NCBI GenBank assembly: GCA_012520915.1
Contig: JAAYNJ010000019.1
Span: 1-64,000 of the forward strand
DNA length: 64,000 nucleotides
Source: Oscillospiraceae bacterium
GTDB lineage: Bacteria; Bacillota; Clostridia; Oscillospirales; Ruminococcaceae
Direction: 5' to 3'
Shown here: piece after piece, positions 54,449-62,859 of the stretch
How positions within the stretch are numbered: the first letter of the stretch is position 1
Layout of the letters: the number at the start of each line of letters is the position of its first letter
The notes under the pieces: model-generated
The model's database searches: none
Told to the model about the DNA's origin: nothing
What the model saw: only the letters and a program-made list of their open reading frames with translations
Position numbers and translations under genes: made by a program

Positions 54449-54775
54449 ATGGATAAGAAGAACAGTTTTATACTTTATACGGATTATAAGGAGCATATAT
54501 CGAGGCTGGACGACAGGGAAGCGAGGAGGCTTTTTAAGGCGATATTTTCGCATGTTTCGGGAGAGGAAACTTTGGAACTCGGCGCAGAGGGGGCTATGGC
54601 TTTTTCTTTTATAAAGGCGCAGCTCGACAGGGATAAAAAGAAATACTTTGAAATATGCGAGAAGAGGAGGGAGTCCGGCAAACTGGGAGGCCGTCCTCCC
54701 AAACCCAAACAGGAAGCGGACGATCCTATAAACAGGTATTTTGATTATTTGCATAAGATAAGGGAGAAGAGGTAA
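54449..54775 (+). CDS. DUF6291 domain protein
   Basis: 108 residues from the ATG at 54449 (GGCGGTGG upstream): KNSFILYTDYKEHISRLDDREARRLFKAIFSHV, then a helical region and a low-complexity KRRESGKLGGRPPKPK tail. The family occurs in phages and mobile elements with replication genes. Probably a remnant or passenger of a mobile element. The frame extends 13 codons upstream without support. Confidence 0.75.
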   Translation: MDKKNSFILYTDYKEHISRLDDREARRLFKAIFSHVSGEETLELGAEGAMAFSFIKAQLDRDKKKYFEICEKRRESGKLGGRPPKPKQEADDPINRYFDYLHKIREKR

Positions 54776-54784
54776 AGCAATAAA

Positions 54785-55110
54785 AAGGGGGGCTTATATT
54801 TATTTTTCCCTCCCCCCGTCGTCAGGACAAACTGCGCTTCGATGTTTTTTCACTCCCCCCGTCGTCAGGACAAACTGCGCTTCGCTAATCCCTCCCCCCG
54901 GTTCAGGCTTCGCCTTCACCACCCCCCTCGTACCTGTACTCTGTGAGTACCTGTGCCCTGTGGGTATGAGTGGGGCTTTATAATTTACGCTTAAACTTCG
55001 CTGCCAACCTGTTGCGGGTTTTTCCCCTCGCCTCGTCCCTGTACCCTCTGGGGCACTTTGCCCTGTGGGTACCTGTACTCTGTGAGTATGAGTGGAGCTT
55101 TTTTATATAA
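54785..55110. repeat. Cluster of dispersed hairpin repeats
   Basis: No gene. Units here are mostly reversed compared with those at 33-34 kb (CCCTCCCCCCGTCGTCAGG, GGTTCAGGCTTCGCC, CCCCCCTCGTACC), and at about 54985-55025 there is one arm of the 82-bp stem-loop element (GCCAACCTGTTGCGGG). Confidence 0.75.
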
Positions 55111-55111
55111 A

Positions 55112-55142
55112 ACAAAAAAGCTCCCTTAATGGGAGCTTATTA
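55112..55142 (-). terminator. Terminator of the Fic gene
   Basis: AAGCTCCC (55120-55127) pairs with GGGAGCTT (55133-55140). The A-tract at its left is the U-tract for minus-strand transcription. Confidence 0.8.
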
Positions 55143-55191
55143 AACGTATATATTTTTCAGATGTTGTCTGCGAGGCGGAAGTGCTCTCTGA

Positions 55192-56256
55192 TTAGCTGAT
55201 ACTATCGGCTCTGATGTAATATGTGCTTCGGCCGGCTCCTTGTTTTATAATCTTTCCTTCGTCAGTCAGCCTTTTCAGCGCGGCCAGGGCGGACGACCTT
55301 CCGATACTCGGACAATGCGCAGCAACCTCCGCGCCGGTAAATCTGCCGACCCTTTCCTCAACATATTTCTTTACAATGTCATAGGCGGTACTGCCGACCC
55401 CGGCCTTTCCCATCAATGCGACGCGGTTTTCAAACTCCGTATAGCAGGCAAGAATTACTTTCAGCATATATCGGATAAACGGCACCGTATTGTTCTTTCC
55501 CTCATGCCATCCGACATTTACCGTCTCCAGGACATCGTAATAACGATCCTTGGTCTTTTCAATTTGTTTTTCAATACTGATATACTTTCCGACTCCGTAG
55601 CCGTTTTTGTAAAGCAGCAAAAGCGTCAACAGACGGCTCATTCTTCCGTTTCCGTCATTAAACGGATGTATGCAGAGAAAATCGGCGATAAAACAGGGTA
55701 TCAGGATTAACGCGTCAATTCTTTCTTTCGCAAGCGCCTGCTCATACGCTTCGCACAACGCATCCATTGCCGCAGGCGTCTCATTCGGGGTAACAGGTAT
55801 GAAACGGGTGACGCTCGTCCCGTCGGTCCTTGTTTCGTTGATATAGTTCTGAATATTTTTAAAACTGCCGGCATGAGATGCTCCGGCACGACGCAACAAA
55901 TCACGGTGAAGCTGTAAAATATACGAAGGGCGTATAGGAATATATTCACTGCTCTCATGAATGGTATTAAGGACATCGCGATAACCCATAATCTCATTCT
56001 CGTCACGGTTTCTCGGCGTCGTCTTTTCTTCGAAGAGCTGTTTCATGCGGGCGCCGGTTGTAACGATGCCCTCAATCCTATTGGAAGCCTCGGTACTCTG
56101 TATTTTTGCAATCTCTGTCAAACGATCCAATTCTACCGGCTTTTGGCTGATGAACATATCCTGTCTGCCTTTGCGCTCATGAATTTTTGCAACAAGATTT
56201 AAAATATCCGTCGGCCATTTTTGTTCCGCCAGCTTGTTATAATCAAAACTTCTCAT
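55192..56256 (-). CDS. Fic family protein with class II inhibitory motif and C-terminal winged helix
   Basis: 354 residues. An N-terminal Fic_N-like region contains SNRIEG, which fits the class II self-inhibitory [S/T]xxxE[G/N] motif. The complete Fic active site HPFNDGNGR follows near residue 205. The C-terminal about 80 residues look like a winged helix (FTGAEVAAHC, GRSSALAALKRLTDEGKI). Fic enzymes transfer AMP or a related group to a hydroxyl of a target protein. The inhibitory helix keeps them off until displaced. The ribosome site is AAGGTG. An inverted repeat upstream fits autoregulation by the winged helix. Confidence 0.9.
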   Translation of the reverse strand: MRSFDYNKLAEQKWPTDILNLVAKIHERKGRQDMFISQKPVELDRLTEIAKIQSTEASNRIEGIVTTGARMKQLFEEKTTPRNRDENEIMGYRDVLNTIHESSEYIPIRPSYILQLHRDLLRRAGASHAGSFKNIQNYINETRTDGTSVTRFIPVTPNETPAAMDALCEAYEQALAKERIDALILIPCFIADFLCIHPFNDGNGRMSRLLTLLLLYKNGYGVGKYISIEKQIEKTKDRYYDVLETVNVGWHEGKNNTVPFIRYMLKVILACYTEFENRVALMGKAGVGSTAYDIVKKYVEERVGRFTGAEVAAHCPSIGRSSALAALKRLTDEGKIIKQGAGRSTYYIRADSIS

Positions 56257-56265
56257 AAAAGCACC

Positions 56266-56337
56266 TTTTGTCCGAAAACCCTGTTTCGTCCAATTTTAGT
56301 TAATTTTGGACGAAAAATCAATATATTGGATGAAAAA
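56266..56337 (-). promoter_or_regulatory. Inverted-repeat operator upstream of the Fic gene
   Basis: TTTCGTCCAA (56284-56293) and TTGGACGAAA (56306-56315) are perfect inverted arms, 12 bp apart. Related half-sites (TTGTCCGAAAA near 56266 and TTGGATGAAAA near 56326) flank them. They lie 28-60 bp upstream of the Fic start. Confidence 0.65.
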
Positions 56338-56354
56338 CATATTTTAACCTTTTC

Positions 56355-56815
56355 TTTACTTACCTTCACTTGTCAGGGCAAACTGCGCTTTGTTCAAATG
56401 CAGTTCCTTTATTATCCCTCCCCCCGGCTCGGCTTCGCCGACCCACCCCCCTCGTACCCACTGGGCACAGGTCTGAGGGGGGCTTTTTTGGCTCACTCCC
56501 CCCGGCTCGACTCCGCAGACCCACCCCCCTCGAAATCTGAGGGGGGCTTTGTAGCTATTCGCTAAAGCTAAAACCTTTTCCTGAGGCTCCCTCTGACCGA
56601 GGGAGCTGGTTTCGAAGAAACCTGAGGGAGAGATAAACACTAAACTTCATCTCTATTTCAAGCGTTAATCTATGATTTAGCCTTTCGCTTTCCCACCCTA
56701 ATCGTCAGGACAGACTGCGCTTCGCTAATCCCTCCCCCCGGCTCGGCTCCGCCGACCCACCCCCCCACACCCACAGGTGCCCACAGGGTATAGGTTATCT
56801 GAGGGGGGCTTTTTT
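56355..56815. repeat. Last cluster of dispersed hairpin repeats before the conjugative element
   Basis: No gene. Contains CCCTCCCCCCGGCTCGGC...CCACCCCCCTCG units in three tandem variants and a GGCTCCCTCTGACCGAGGGAGC unit. No copy of this repeat family is seen from 56816 to 64000. Confidence 0.75.
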
Positions 56816-57195
56816 GTGCTTTTTCTTTCTATCGAGAAGTCCGAAGAAAAAACCGCCCTGTCAGGCGCGCTGACATAAGAAAACATGAGAGAATGCAGTA
56901 AAATCAAGAGTTTTCTATGGCAGCGGGCAAACGGGGCAAAATCAAAAATCGAATAATCAAGCGATAAAGGGGTGTTTCCACAAGAAGCATCCCTTTTCGC
57001 ATTTGCCTGCGGCATAGATTTTCTATTAGAAGTCTATGCCGCTTTTTTCATGCCTACCGTTACGCATTGGGCGGCATTTCTGTCTTGCTGTAAGCAGTTT
57101 TCCGAGCGCAATTGCGACCGGCTAAGGGCTTTATACCTTTTCCCTCAAAATCGCTGTTCTATTGCGTAACAGAAAAATTATGAGGAGGTGACACT
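56816..57195. other. Left boundary region of the conjugative element
   Basis: No ORF with support. Two hairpins: AAAGGGGTG / CATCCCTTT (about 56966-56997) and GCGGCATAGA / TCTATGCCGC (57009-57018, 57033-57042) followed by six T residues. The region probably contains the junction between chromosome and mobile element, but I cannot identify an attachment core without the other end. Confidence 0.5.
57009..57048 (+). terminator. Strong intrinsic terminator upstream of the replication gene
   Basis: A perfect 10-bp stem with a T6 tract. It would insulate the element's first operon from chromosomal transcription or act as an attenuator. Confidence 0.8.
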
Positions 57196-58110
57196 ATGGC
57201 AGTATTTCGGGTAGAGCGAAACAAGGGCTATACCGTAATGAGCAACCATCATCTGCGGAACAGGGAGCTTTCCCTGAAAGCAAAAGGCTTGCTTTCTCAA
57301 ATGCTTTCGCTACCGGAGGATTGGGACTATACCCTTGCGGGACTTTCCCATATCAACCGAGAGAAAATCGATGCAATCCGCGAAGCAATCAAAGAGTTGG
57401 AACAGGCCGGATACATCGTCCGTTCCCGTACAAGAGATGAAAAAGGACGATTGCGCGGCGCGGACTATGTGATCTATGAACAACCGCCAGCATCGGATTT
57501 ACCTACATTGGAAAATCCAACGTTGGAAAAACCAACGCAGGAAAACCCTACGTTGGAAAATCCAATGCAATTAAATAAAGAAATACTAAATAAAGATCTA
57601 AAAAATAAAGATGGATCAATTATCGATTCCATTCCTATCCTTTCCCCTGACCCCTTCCCTTTGGAGACTGCTGTGCAGCCGGAAAGGAAAAGAACGGAAG
57701 GAAGCGATGCATATAAGGTGTATGAGGAAATAATCAAAGACAATATCGAGTATGAACATCTTATCAAGACAGAAAATCTTGACCGCGACAGGATTGATGA
57801 AATCCTTGACATCATTCTTGAAACGGTCTGTTCTTCAAGAAGGAAAATTCGCGTTGCAGGAGACGATTACCCGGCAGAGCTGGTAAAAAGCAAGTTTATG
57901 AAGCTTGACAGTGAACATATACGCTTCGTTCTTGACTGTATGCGTGATAACACCACAGAGATACGTAACATCAAGCAGTATCTAAAAGCTGCGCTGTTCA
58001 ATGCCCCATCCACCATTGGCAGCTATTACACAGCCCTTGTCAATTACGACATGTACGGAGGCGGCGCACTCTGCCGACCCAAACCTGATCTGAAGGAGGA
58101 AATCATATGA
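57196..58110 (+). CDS. Replication initiator-like helix-turn-helix protein (DUF6017-type C-terminus)
   Basis: 304 residues. The N-terminal 95 residues form a winged helix: ELSLKAKGLLSQMLSLPEDWDYTLAGL, AIREAIKELEQAGYIVR. Next is a low-complexity linker of repeated ENPT-type units (about 98-125), then a helical domain of DUF6017 type (about 165-300). This protein is usually the first gene of conjugative elements of this class, and is thought to start replication of the excised circle. GAGGAGGTG lies just upstream of the ATG. The gene overlaps the DUF5348 start. Confidence 0.85.
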   Translation: MAVFRVERNKGYTVMSNHHLRNRELSLKAKGLLSQMLSLPEDWDYTLAGLSHINREKIDAIREAIKELEQAGYIVRSRTRDEKGRLRGADYVIYEQPPASDLPTLENPTLEKPTQENPTLENPMQLNKEILNKDLKNKDGSIIDSIPILSPDPFPLETAVQPERKRTEGSDAYKVYEEIIKDNIEYEHLIKTENLDRDRIDEILDIILETVCSSRRKIRVAGDDYPAELVKSKFMKLDSEHIRFVLDCMRDNTTEIRNIKQYLKAALFNAPSTIGSYYTALVNYDMYGGGALCRPKPDLKEEII

Positions 58111-58319
58111 GACAGGGAACCCTTATTTTTGATGAGTATCGGGATCGCTATGACATCCGCTTTGATCTTGCCGAATATTACGGCGGGCTTCACTGCGGAG
58201 ACTGCCTTGAGGTGTTTACCCGCGGCAAGTGGAAGCCTGCGCGGATGGAGTACGGCGATAACTGGTATCTTGTCGGAATCCGCACCGAGGATCTAAATGG
58301 CCTTAAAGTGCGGATTTAA
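58107..58319 (+). CDS. DUF5348 family protein
   Basis: 70 residues (RQGTLIFDEYRDRYDIRFDLAEYYGG..., ending DLNGLKVRI), matching the small DUF5348 family typical of conjugative elements in Firmicutes. Role unknown. It overlaps the preceding stop (ATGA), with AAGGAGG upstream. Confidence 0.85.
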   Translation: MRQGTLIFDEYRDRYDIRFDLAEYYGGLHCGDCLEVFTRGKWKPARMEYGDNWYLVGIRTEDLNGLKVRI

Positions 58320-58358
58320 TCACTATTCTTGTAGGGCAGAGAGAAAGGAGGCCGGTAA

Positions 58359-58841
58359 ATGCAGGATGAAATCAACGAAAAAACGATCATGCTTTCTATT
58401 CAGGCAACAAAGCTGACAGCAAGGCTCTTGCAGAAAGCAATCAAGCTGCTGCTTTTGCAAGCTAAAAAAGAAATGGCGAAACAGTCCATTCCCCACGGAA
58501 AACAGACACTTAAACAGCTCATGCGGCAAAATGCCGGTGTCTCCAACATTGAGATAACCGGGGATAATATCAAAGCTTTTGAGCATACTGCAAAGAAATA
58601 CGGCATCGACTTTGCGCTGAAAAAGGACATAAGCTGTGTGCCGCCCCGCTACCTTGTATTCTTCAAGGGACGTGATGCAGATGCGCTCATGTCGGCATTT
58701 AAGGAGTTTTCTGCAAAGAAGCTGACGCAGGAGAAAAAGCCGTCGCTTACAAAAACTCTGGCTGCATTCAAGGAAATCGCCAAACAGAAAAATGCGGAGC
58801 GCGGCCAAGTTAAGAAGAAAGACAGGAGGATTGAGCGATGA
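58359..58841 (+). CDS. PcfB/DUF3801 family mobilisation protein
   Basis: 160 residues of PcfB type: INEKTIMLSIQATKLTARLLQKAI, GKQTLKQLMRQNAGV, an IEITGDNIKAFEHTAKKYGIDFAL motif and a basic C-terminus. In pheromone plasmids PcfB is a relaxosome helper that docks to the coupling protein PcfC, whose homologue overlaps its 3' end (ATGA). The ATG at 58359 has AAAGGAGG upstream. Confidence 0.88.
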   Translation: MQDEINEKTIMLSIQATKLTARLLQKAIKLLLLQAKKEMAKQSIPHGKQTLKQLMRQNAGVSNIEITGDNIKAFEHTAKKYGIDFALKKDISCVPPRYLVFFKGRDADALMSAFKEFSAKKLTQEKKPSLTKTLAAFKEIAKQKNAERGQVKKKDRRIER

Positions 58842-60610
58842 ACACAGAAACTTTGAAAAAATGGATTTTACCGAATCTGCCTTATCTGTTCTTTTTCTAT
58901 CTCTTTGATAAAGTGTCACAGGCATTCAGTCTTACCCCCGGCGCTGACCTTTCCGGAAAGGTGCTTTTCCTTGGGAAAGGTTTTGCTGCTGCCTTTGCAA
59001 GTGCTGCGCCGAGCTTTGCACCTCTTGATCTTTTCATCGGGATTACCGGTGCTGGATTGATTCGCCTTATCATCTACGTGAAAGGGAAAAACGCAAAGAA
59101 ATATCGAAAAGGAATCGAATACGGTTCTGCTCGTTGGGGAAGCGCAGCAGACATAAAGCCCTATGTCGATCCCGTCTTAGATAACAACATTCTCTTGACA
59201 CGGACAGAACGGCTGATGATGAGTAATCGCCCGAAAAATCCGAAGTACGCGAGGAATAAAAATGTGCTGGTGATTGGCGGAAGCGGCAGCGGCAAAACAA
59301 GATTTTTTGTGAAGCCCAACCTCATGCAGCTTCATTCGAGCTATGTTGTAACGGATCCAAAGGGAACGGTATTGGTCGAGTGCGGACAGCTATTACAAAG
59401 AGCCGGGTACAGGATAAAAGTGCTGAACACCATAAACTTCAAAAAATCCATGCACTATAACCCCTTTGCCTATCTGCACAGCGAAAAAGATATTTTGAAG
59501 CTGGTCAATACCATCATAGCCAACACCAAGGGAGACGGAGAACGGGCAACCGAAGATTTTTGGGTCAAAGCAGAACGTCTCTACTATACGGCGCTTATCG
59601 GCTATATCTGGTATGAAGCACCGGAAGAAGAAAAGACGTTTACGACACTACTTGACATGATAAACGCAAGCGAAGCCCGCGAGGACGACGAGGACTTTCA
59701 AAATCCCGTCGATCTCATGTTTGAACGTCTGGCGTCAAAAGATCCGGATCACTTTGCCGTGAAGCAATATGCAAAATATAAATTAGCGGCGGGAAAAACT
59801 GCGAAAAGTATATTGATTAGCTGCGGTGCCCGCCTTGCACCCTTTGACATAAGGGAGCTTAGGGAGCTTTTGGAAACGGATGAAATGGAGCTTGACACCA
59901 TAGGCGACAGGAAAACAGCACTGTTCGTTATCATCTCCGATACCGATGACACCTTTAACTTTGTTGTGAGTATCCTCTACACCCAGCTTTTCAACTTGCT
60001 TTGTGACAAGGCGGATGACGTGTATGGCGGCAGGCTGCCTGTTCATGTGCGCTGCCTTTTGGATGAGTTTGCAAATATCGGACAGATACCCAAATTTGAA
60101 AAGCTGATCGCCACGATCAGGAGCCGTGAAATATCTGCCTGCATCGTTCTTCAAAGTCAAAGCCAGCTAAAGGCAATCTACAAAGACAACGCCGATACCA
60201 TTGTGGGGAATTGTGACAGCACCTTATTTCTCGGCGGCAAGGAGAAAACGACCTTAAAAGAAATATCGGAAATACTCGGCAAAGAAACCATCGACAGCTT
60301 TAATACCTCTGAAACGAGAGGACGGGAGCTGTCCCATGGGCTGAACTATCAAAAGCTCGGTAAGGAGCTGATGACGCAGGATGAGATCGCCGTCATGGAC
60401 GGCGGCAAGTGCATCTTGCAGCTTAGGGGCGTCAGGCCGTTTTTCTCCGACAAATACGACATTACAAAGCATCCGAGGTACAAGTACCTTTCGGATTTTG
60501 ACAAGAAAAACGCTTTTGATATTGAAACGTACAGGAAGCGCCATCCGCCCATTGTAAAGCCAGATGAAATCTTTGATTACTACGAAATAGACGCAGCAAA
60601 TCTCACCTGA
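58838..60610 (+). CDS. VirD4/TraG-type coupling protein (PcfC-like)
   Basis: 590 residues. Membrane segments lie near 12-30 and 62-82. The ATPase has Walker A GGSGSGKT at 147-154, YVVTDPKG, and Walker B LLDEFANIGQIPKF followed by IRSREISACIVLQSQSQL. This hexameric ATPase delivers the relaxase-DNA complex to the type IV secretion channel. Codon overlap with pcfB shows that they are made together. Confidence 0.94.
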   Translation: MNTETLKKWILPNLPYLFFFYLFDKVSQAFSLTPGADLSGKVLFLGKGFAAAFASAAPSFAPLDLFIGITGAGLIRLIIYVKGKNAKKYRKGIEYGSARWGSAADIKPYVDPVLDNNILLTRTERLMMSNRPKNPKYARNKNVLVIGGSGSGKTRFFVKPNLMQLHSSYVVTDPKGTVLVECGQLLQRAGYRIKVLNTINFKKSMHYNPFAYLHSEKDILKLVNTIIANTKGDGERATEDFWVKAERLYYTALIGYIWYEAPEEEKTFTTLLDMINASEAREDDEDFQNPVDLMFERLASKDPDHFAVKQYAKYKLAAGKTAKSILISCGARLAPFDIRELRELLETDEMELDTIGDRKTALFVIISDTDDTFNFVVSILYTQLFNLLCDKADDVYGGRLPVHVRCLLDEFANIGQIPKFEKLIATIRSREISACIVLQSQSQLKAIYKDNADTIVGNCDSTLFLGGKEKTTLKEISEILGKETIDSFNTSETRGRELSHGLNYQKLGKELMTQDEIAVMDGGKCILQLRGVRPFFSDKYDITKHPRYKYLSDFDKKNAFDIETYRKRHPPIVKPDEIFDYYEIDAANLT

Positions 60611-60641
60611 TACGAACCTGATACGAAAAAGGAGGTAAAAA

Positions 60642-60755
60642 ATGCCATACGAAAAAACAGGATATAGGGCGCGGGCACCTACTTTTACCCGCGCGAAAGC
60701 TTTTGCCGCCGTATATGTACGGCGGTTTTTTCATACTCAGCACATCACACAATAA
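60642..60755 (+). CDS. Short leader-like peptide overlapping a terminator
   Basis: A 37-codon frame (MPYEKTGYRARAP..., ending HTQHITQ) with a near-perfect ribosome site (AAAGGAGG, six bases before ATG). Two hairpins lie inside it: GCGCGGG / CCCGCGC (60669-60694) and a terminator (60706-60731). The peptide is basic, and its second half merely follows the hairpin sequence. It looks more like a leader peptide for attenuation than a functional protein. Confidence 0.5.
   Translation: MPYEKTGYRARAPTFTRAKAFAAVYVRRFFHTQHITQ
60706..60731 (+). terminator. Intrinsic terminator inside the conjugation operon
   Basis: CCGCCGTA (60706-60713), loop TATG, TACGGCGG (60718-60725), then six T residues. It lies between the coupling protein and Maff2 genes and inside the short leader frame, so it is a likely attenuator. 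Confidence 0.82.
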
Positions 60756-60797
60756 CAATTTAACAGCCGCAAAGCGGCAGAAAGTGAGGAAATATTT

Positions 60798-61013
60798 ATG
60801 TCATTTTTCAACAGTGCAGTAGGCGTATTGCAGACCCTTGTTATCGCGCTTGGCGCAGGCCTTGGAATCTGGGGTGTCATCAACTTAATGGAGGGTTACG
60901 GAAACGATAACCCGGGCGCAAAGTCTCAGGGCATGAAGCAGCTTATGGCAGGCGGCGGTGTCGCCCTGATCGGCACGGTGCTTGTGCCGCTTCTTAGAGG
61001 TCTGTTTGGATAA
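60798..61013 (+). CDS. Maff2 family membrane protein (VirB2 pilin-like)
   Basis: 71 residues with two hydrophobic helices (about 6-28 and 46-66) separated by a GYGNDNPGAKSQG loop. This is the Maff2 pattern found between coupling protein and VirB6 genes in these elements. By position and topology it is the likely pilin-like component. A GTGAGGA ribosome site precedes the ATG. Confidence 0.87.
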   Translation: MSFFNSAVGVLQTLVIALGAGLGIWGVINLMEGYGNDNPGAKSQGMKQLMAGGGVALIGTVLVPLLRGLFG

Positions 61014-61032
61014 ACACAGGAGGTAATCGCCT

Positions 61033-61902
61033 ATGCAGAGCATACTTGACGCGATTAACGAATGGATAAAGGAGCTTTTGATCGGAGCTATCAACGGGAA
61101 TCTGTCAACTATGTTCGGGGATGTAAACGATAAGGTCGGCGCTATTGCCGCCGAGGTAGGCAAGACCCCGCAAGCGTGGAACGCAAACATTTTTTCGATG
61201 ATTAAAATGCTGTCGGAAAATGTGATCGTGCCCATTGCGGGGATAGTCATAACATACGTCCTGTGCTACGAGCTGATCAGCATGGTCATCGACAAAAACA
61301 ACATGCACGACTTTGATACATTCATGTTCTTTAAGTGGTTTTTCAAGGCGTGGGTTGCGGTGTTTCTGCTCACCCATACCTTTGACATCACGATGGCCGT
61401 ATTTGATGTTGCGCAGCACGTTGTAGCAAGGTCGGCGGGCGTCATAAGCGGCAGCACCAGCATTGATGTTGCCGCTGCCCTGTCGTCTTTGCAAGAGGGA
61501 CTTAATTCAATGGAAATCCCCGAACTGTTATTACTCACGATGGAAACAACCCTCGTCAGTTTCGGCATGAAAATCATGTCCATTGTCATTACGGTCGTAA
61601 TCTACGGGCGTATGATTCAGATTTACCTTTATTGTTCGGTATCGCCTATCCCATTTGCAACACTGACAAACCGGGAGTGGGGACAGATCGGAAACAACTT
61701 CCTGCGCGGTCTCATTGCTCTTGGCTTTCAAGGATTTCTCATCATGGTATGCGTCGGAATCTATGCAGTGCTCATAAGCAGCTTGGTTGTTGCAGATAAC
61801 TTGTCAACCGCCATCTTTTCCATTGCTGCCTACACCGTACTGCTTTGCTTCATGCTGATGAAATCCGATTCCATCGCAAAATCGCTGTTTTCAGCACATT
61901 AA
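61033..61902 (+). CDS. VirB6/TrbL-like conjugal transfer membrane protein
   Basis: 289 residues with an amphipathic N-terminus (MQSILDAINEWIKELLIGAINGNLS) and about six membrane helices between 55 and 285. This matches the CD0411/VirB6-like protein that forms the inner-membrane platform of Gram-positive type IV secretion systems. ACAGGAGG precedes the ATG. The stop codon is part of the next gene's ribosome site. Confidence 0.87.
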   Translation: MQSILDAINEWIKELLIGAINGNLSTMFGDVNDKVGAIAAEVGKTPQAWNANIFSMIKMLSENVIVPIAGIVITYVLCYELISMVIDKNNMHDFDTFMFFKWFFKAWVAVFLLTHTFDITMAVFDVAQHVVARSAGVISGSTSIDVAAALSSLQEGLNSMEIPELLLLTMETTLVSFGMKIMSIVITVVIYGRMIQIYLYCSVSPIPFATLTNREWGQIGNNFLRGLIALGFQGFLIMVCVGIYAVLISSLVVADNLSTAIFSIAAYTVLLCFMLMKSDSIAKSLFSAH

Positions 61903-61914
61903 AGGAGGAAGCAC

Positions 61915-62451
61915 ATTACAAAAAAATACAACATTATCTACGCGGATCCGCCGTGGCATTACAATCAAAAACGATTGTCCGGCGCAGCGGAACATCATTA
62001 TCCTACCATGAACATAGAAAAGCTTTGTGCGCTTCCTGTCTCTGAAATAGCAGAAAAGGACTGCGCACTTTTTCTATGGGCGACATTCCCCCAGCTTCCC
62101 GAAGCTCTGCGTCTAATCAAAGCCTGGGGCTTTACCTATAAAACGGTTGCCTTTGTCTGGCTCAAATTAAATCGAAAATCCCGCACATGGTTTTACGGGC
62201 TGGGCTTTTGGACAAGAGGAAATGCGGAAATCTGCCTCTTTTCAACCAAAGGACATCCGAAACGTAAGGCAGCAAATATTCACCAGCTCATTGTTAGCCA
62301 GATTGAGCAGCACAGCAAAAAGCCGGACGAGGCACGGGATAAAATTGTTGCCCTCATGGGCGATCTTCCCCGCATAGAGCTTTTTGCAAGACAAAAGACG
62401 CCGGGCTGGGATGTGTGGGGAAATGAAATAGAAAACAGTATCAGGCTTTAG
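61915..62451 (+). CDS. MT-A70 family adenine methyltransferase with ATT start
   Basis: About 178 residues. The catalytic DPPW is at residues 11-14 (YNIIYADPPWHY), followed by AEHHYPTM, FLWATFPQLPEAL, AEICLFSTKG and RIELFARQ. It should methylate adenine N6 in DNA, protecting the element from host restriction. The only start that keeps DPPW is ATT at 61915, six bases after AAAGGAGG. An in-frame TAA lies five codons further up (61900). The next usable start (TTG at 61975) would delete the catalytic motif. Confidence 0.85.
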   Translation: MTKKYNIIYADPPWHYNQKRLSGAAEHHYPTMNIEKLCALPVSEIAEKDCALFLWATFPQLPEALRLIKAWGFTYKTVAFVWLKLNRKSRTWFYGLGFWTRGNAEICLFSTKGHPKRKAANIHQLIVSQIEQHSKKPDEARDKIVALMGDLPRIELFARQKTPGWDVWGNEIENSIRL

Positions 62452-62466
62452 AAAGGAGGATTTTAG

Positions 62467-62859
62467 ATGGCCTATGTACCCGTACCAAAGGATCTGTCAA
62501 AAGTAAAAACAAAGGTTGCATTAAACCTTACCAAACGGCAGATCATTTGCTTTGCGGCAGCCCTTATCACAGGCTTGCCGCTTTTCTTTTTACTCAAAGG
62601 AAGCACCGGAATGAGCTTTGCCGCTTTTACCATGATTCTTATCATGCTCCCGTGCTTTCTGCTTGCCATGTATGAAAAGCATGGACAGCCCCTTGAGCAG
62701 GTGATTAAAAACATCATTCAGACAAAATACATTCGCCCAAAGGAGCGTCCCTATCAGACAAACAATTTTTATTCTGCCCTTGAAAGACAACGAAAATTAG
62801 AAAAGGAGGTAGCAGCCATTGTCAAAGGAAAAAGCAAAAACCGCAAAGGTAAAGCGTAA
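62467..62859 (+). CDS. PrgI family type IV secretion protein
   Basis: 130 residues. AYVPVPKDLSKVKTKV, then two membrane helices (about 27-45 and 50-70) and a basic C-terminal tail. This is the PrgI (VirB3-like) protein encoded directly before VirB4 in these systems. Its last 41 bases overlap the VirB4 gene. AAAGGAGG precedes the ATG. Confidence 0.9.
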   Translation: MAYVPVPKDLSKVKTKVALNLTKRQIICFAAALITGLPLFFLLKGSTGMSFAAFTMILIMLPCFLLAMYEKHGQPLEQVIKNIIQTKYIRPKERPYQTNNFYSALERQRKLEKEVAAIVKGKSKNRKGKA

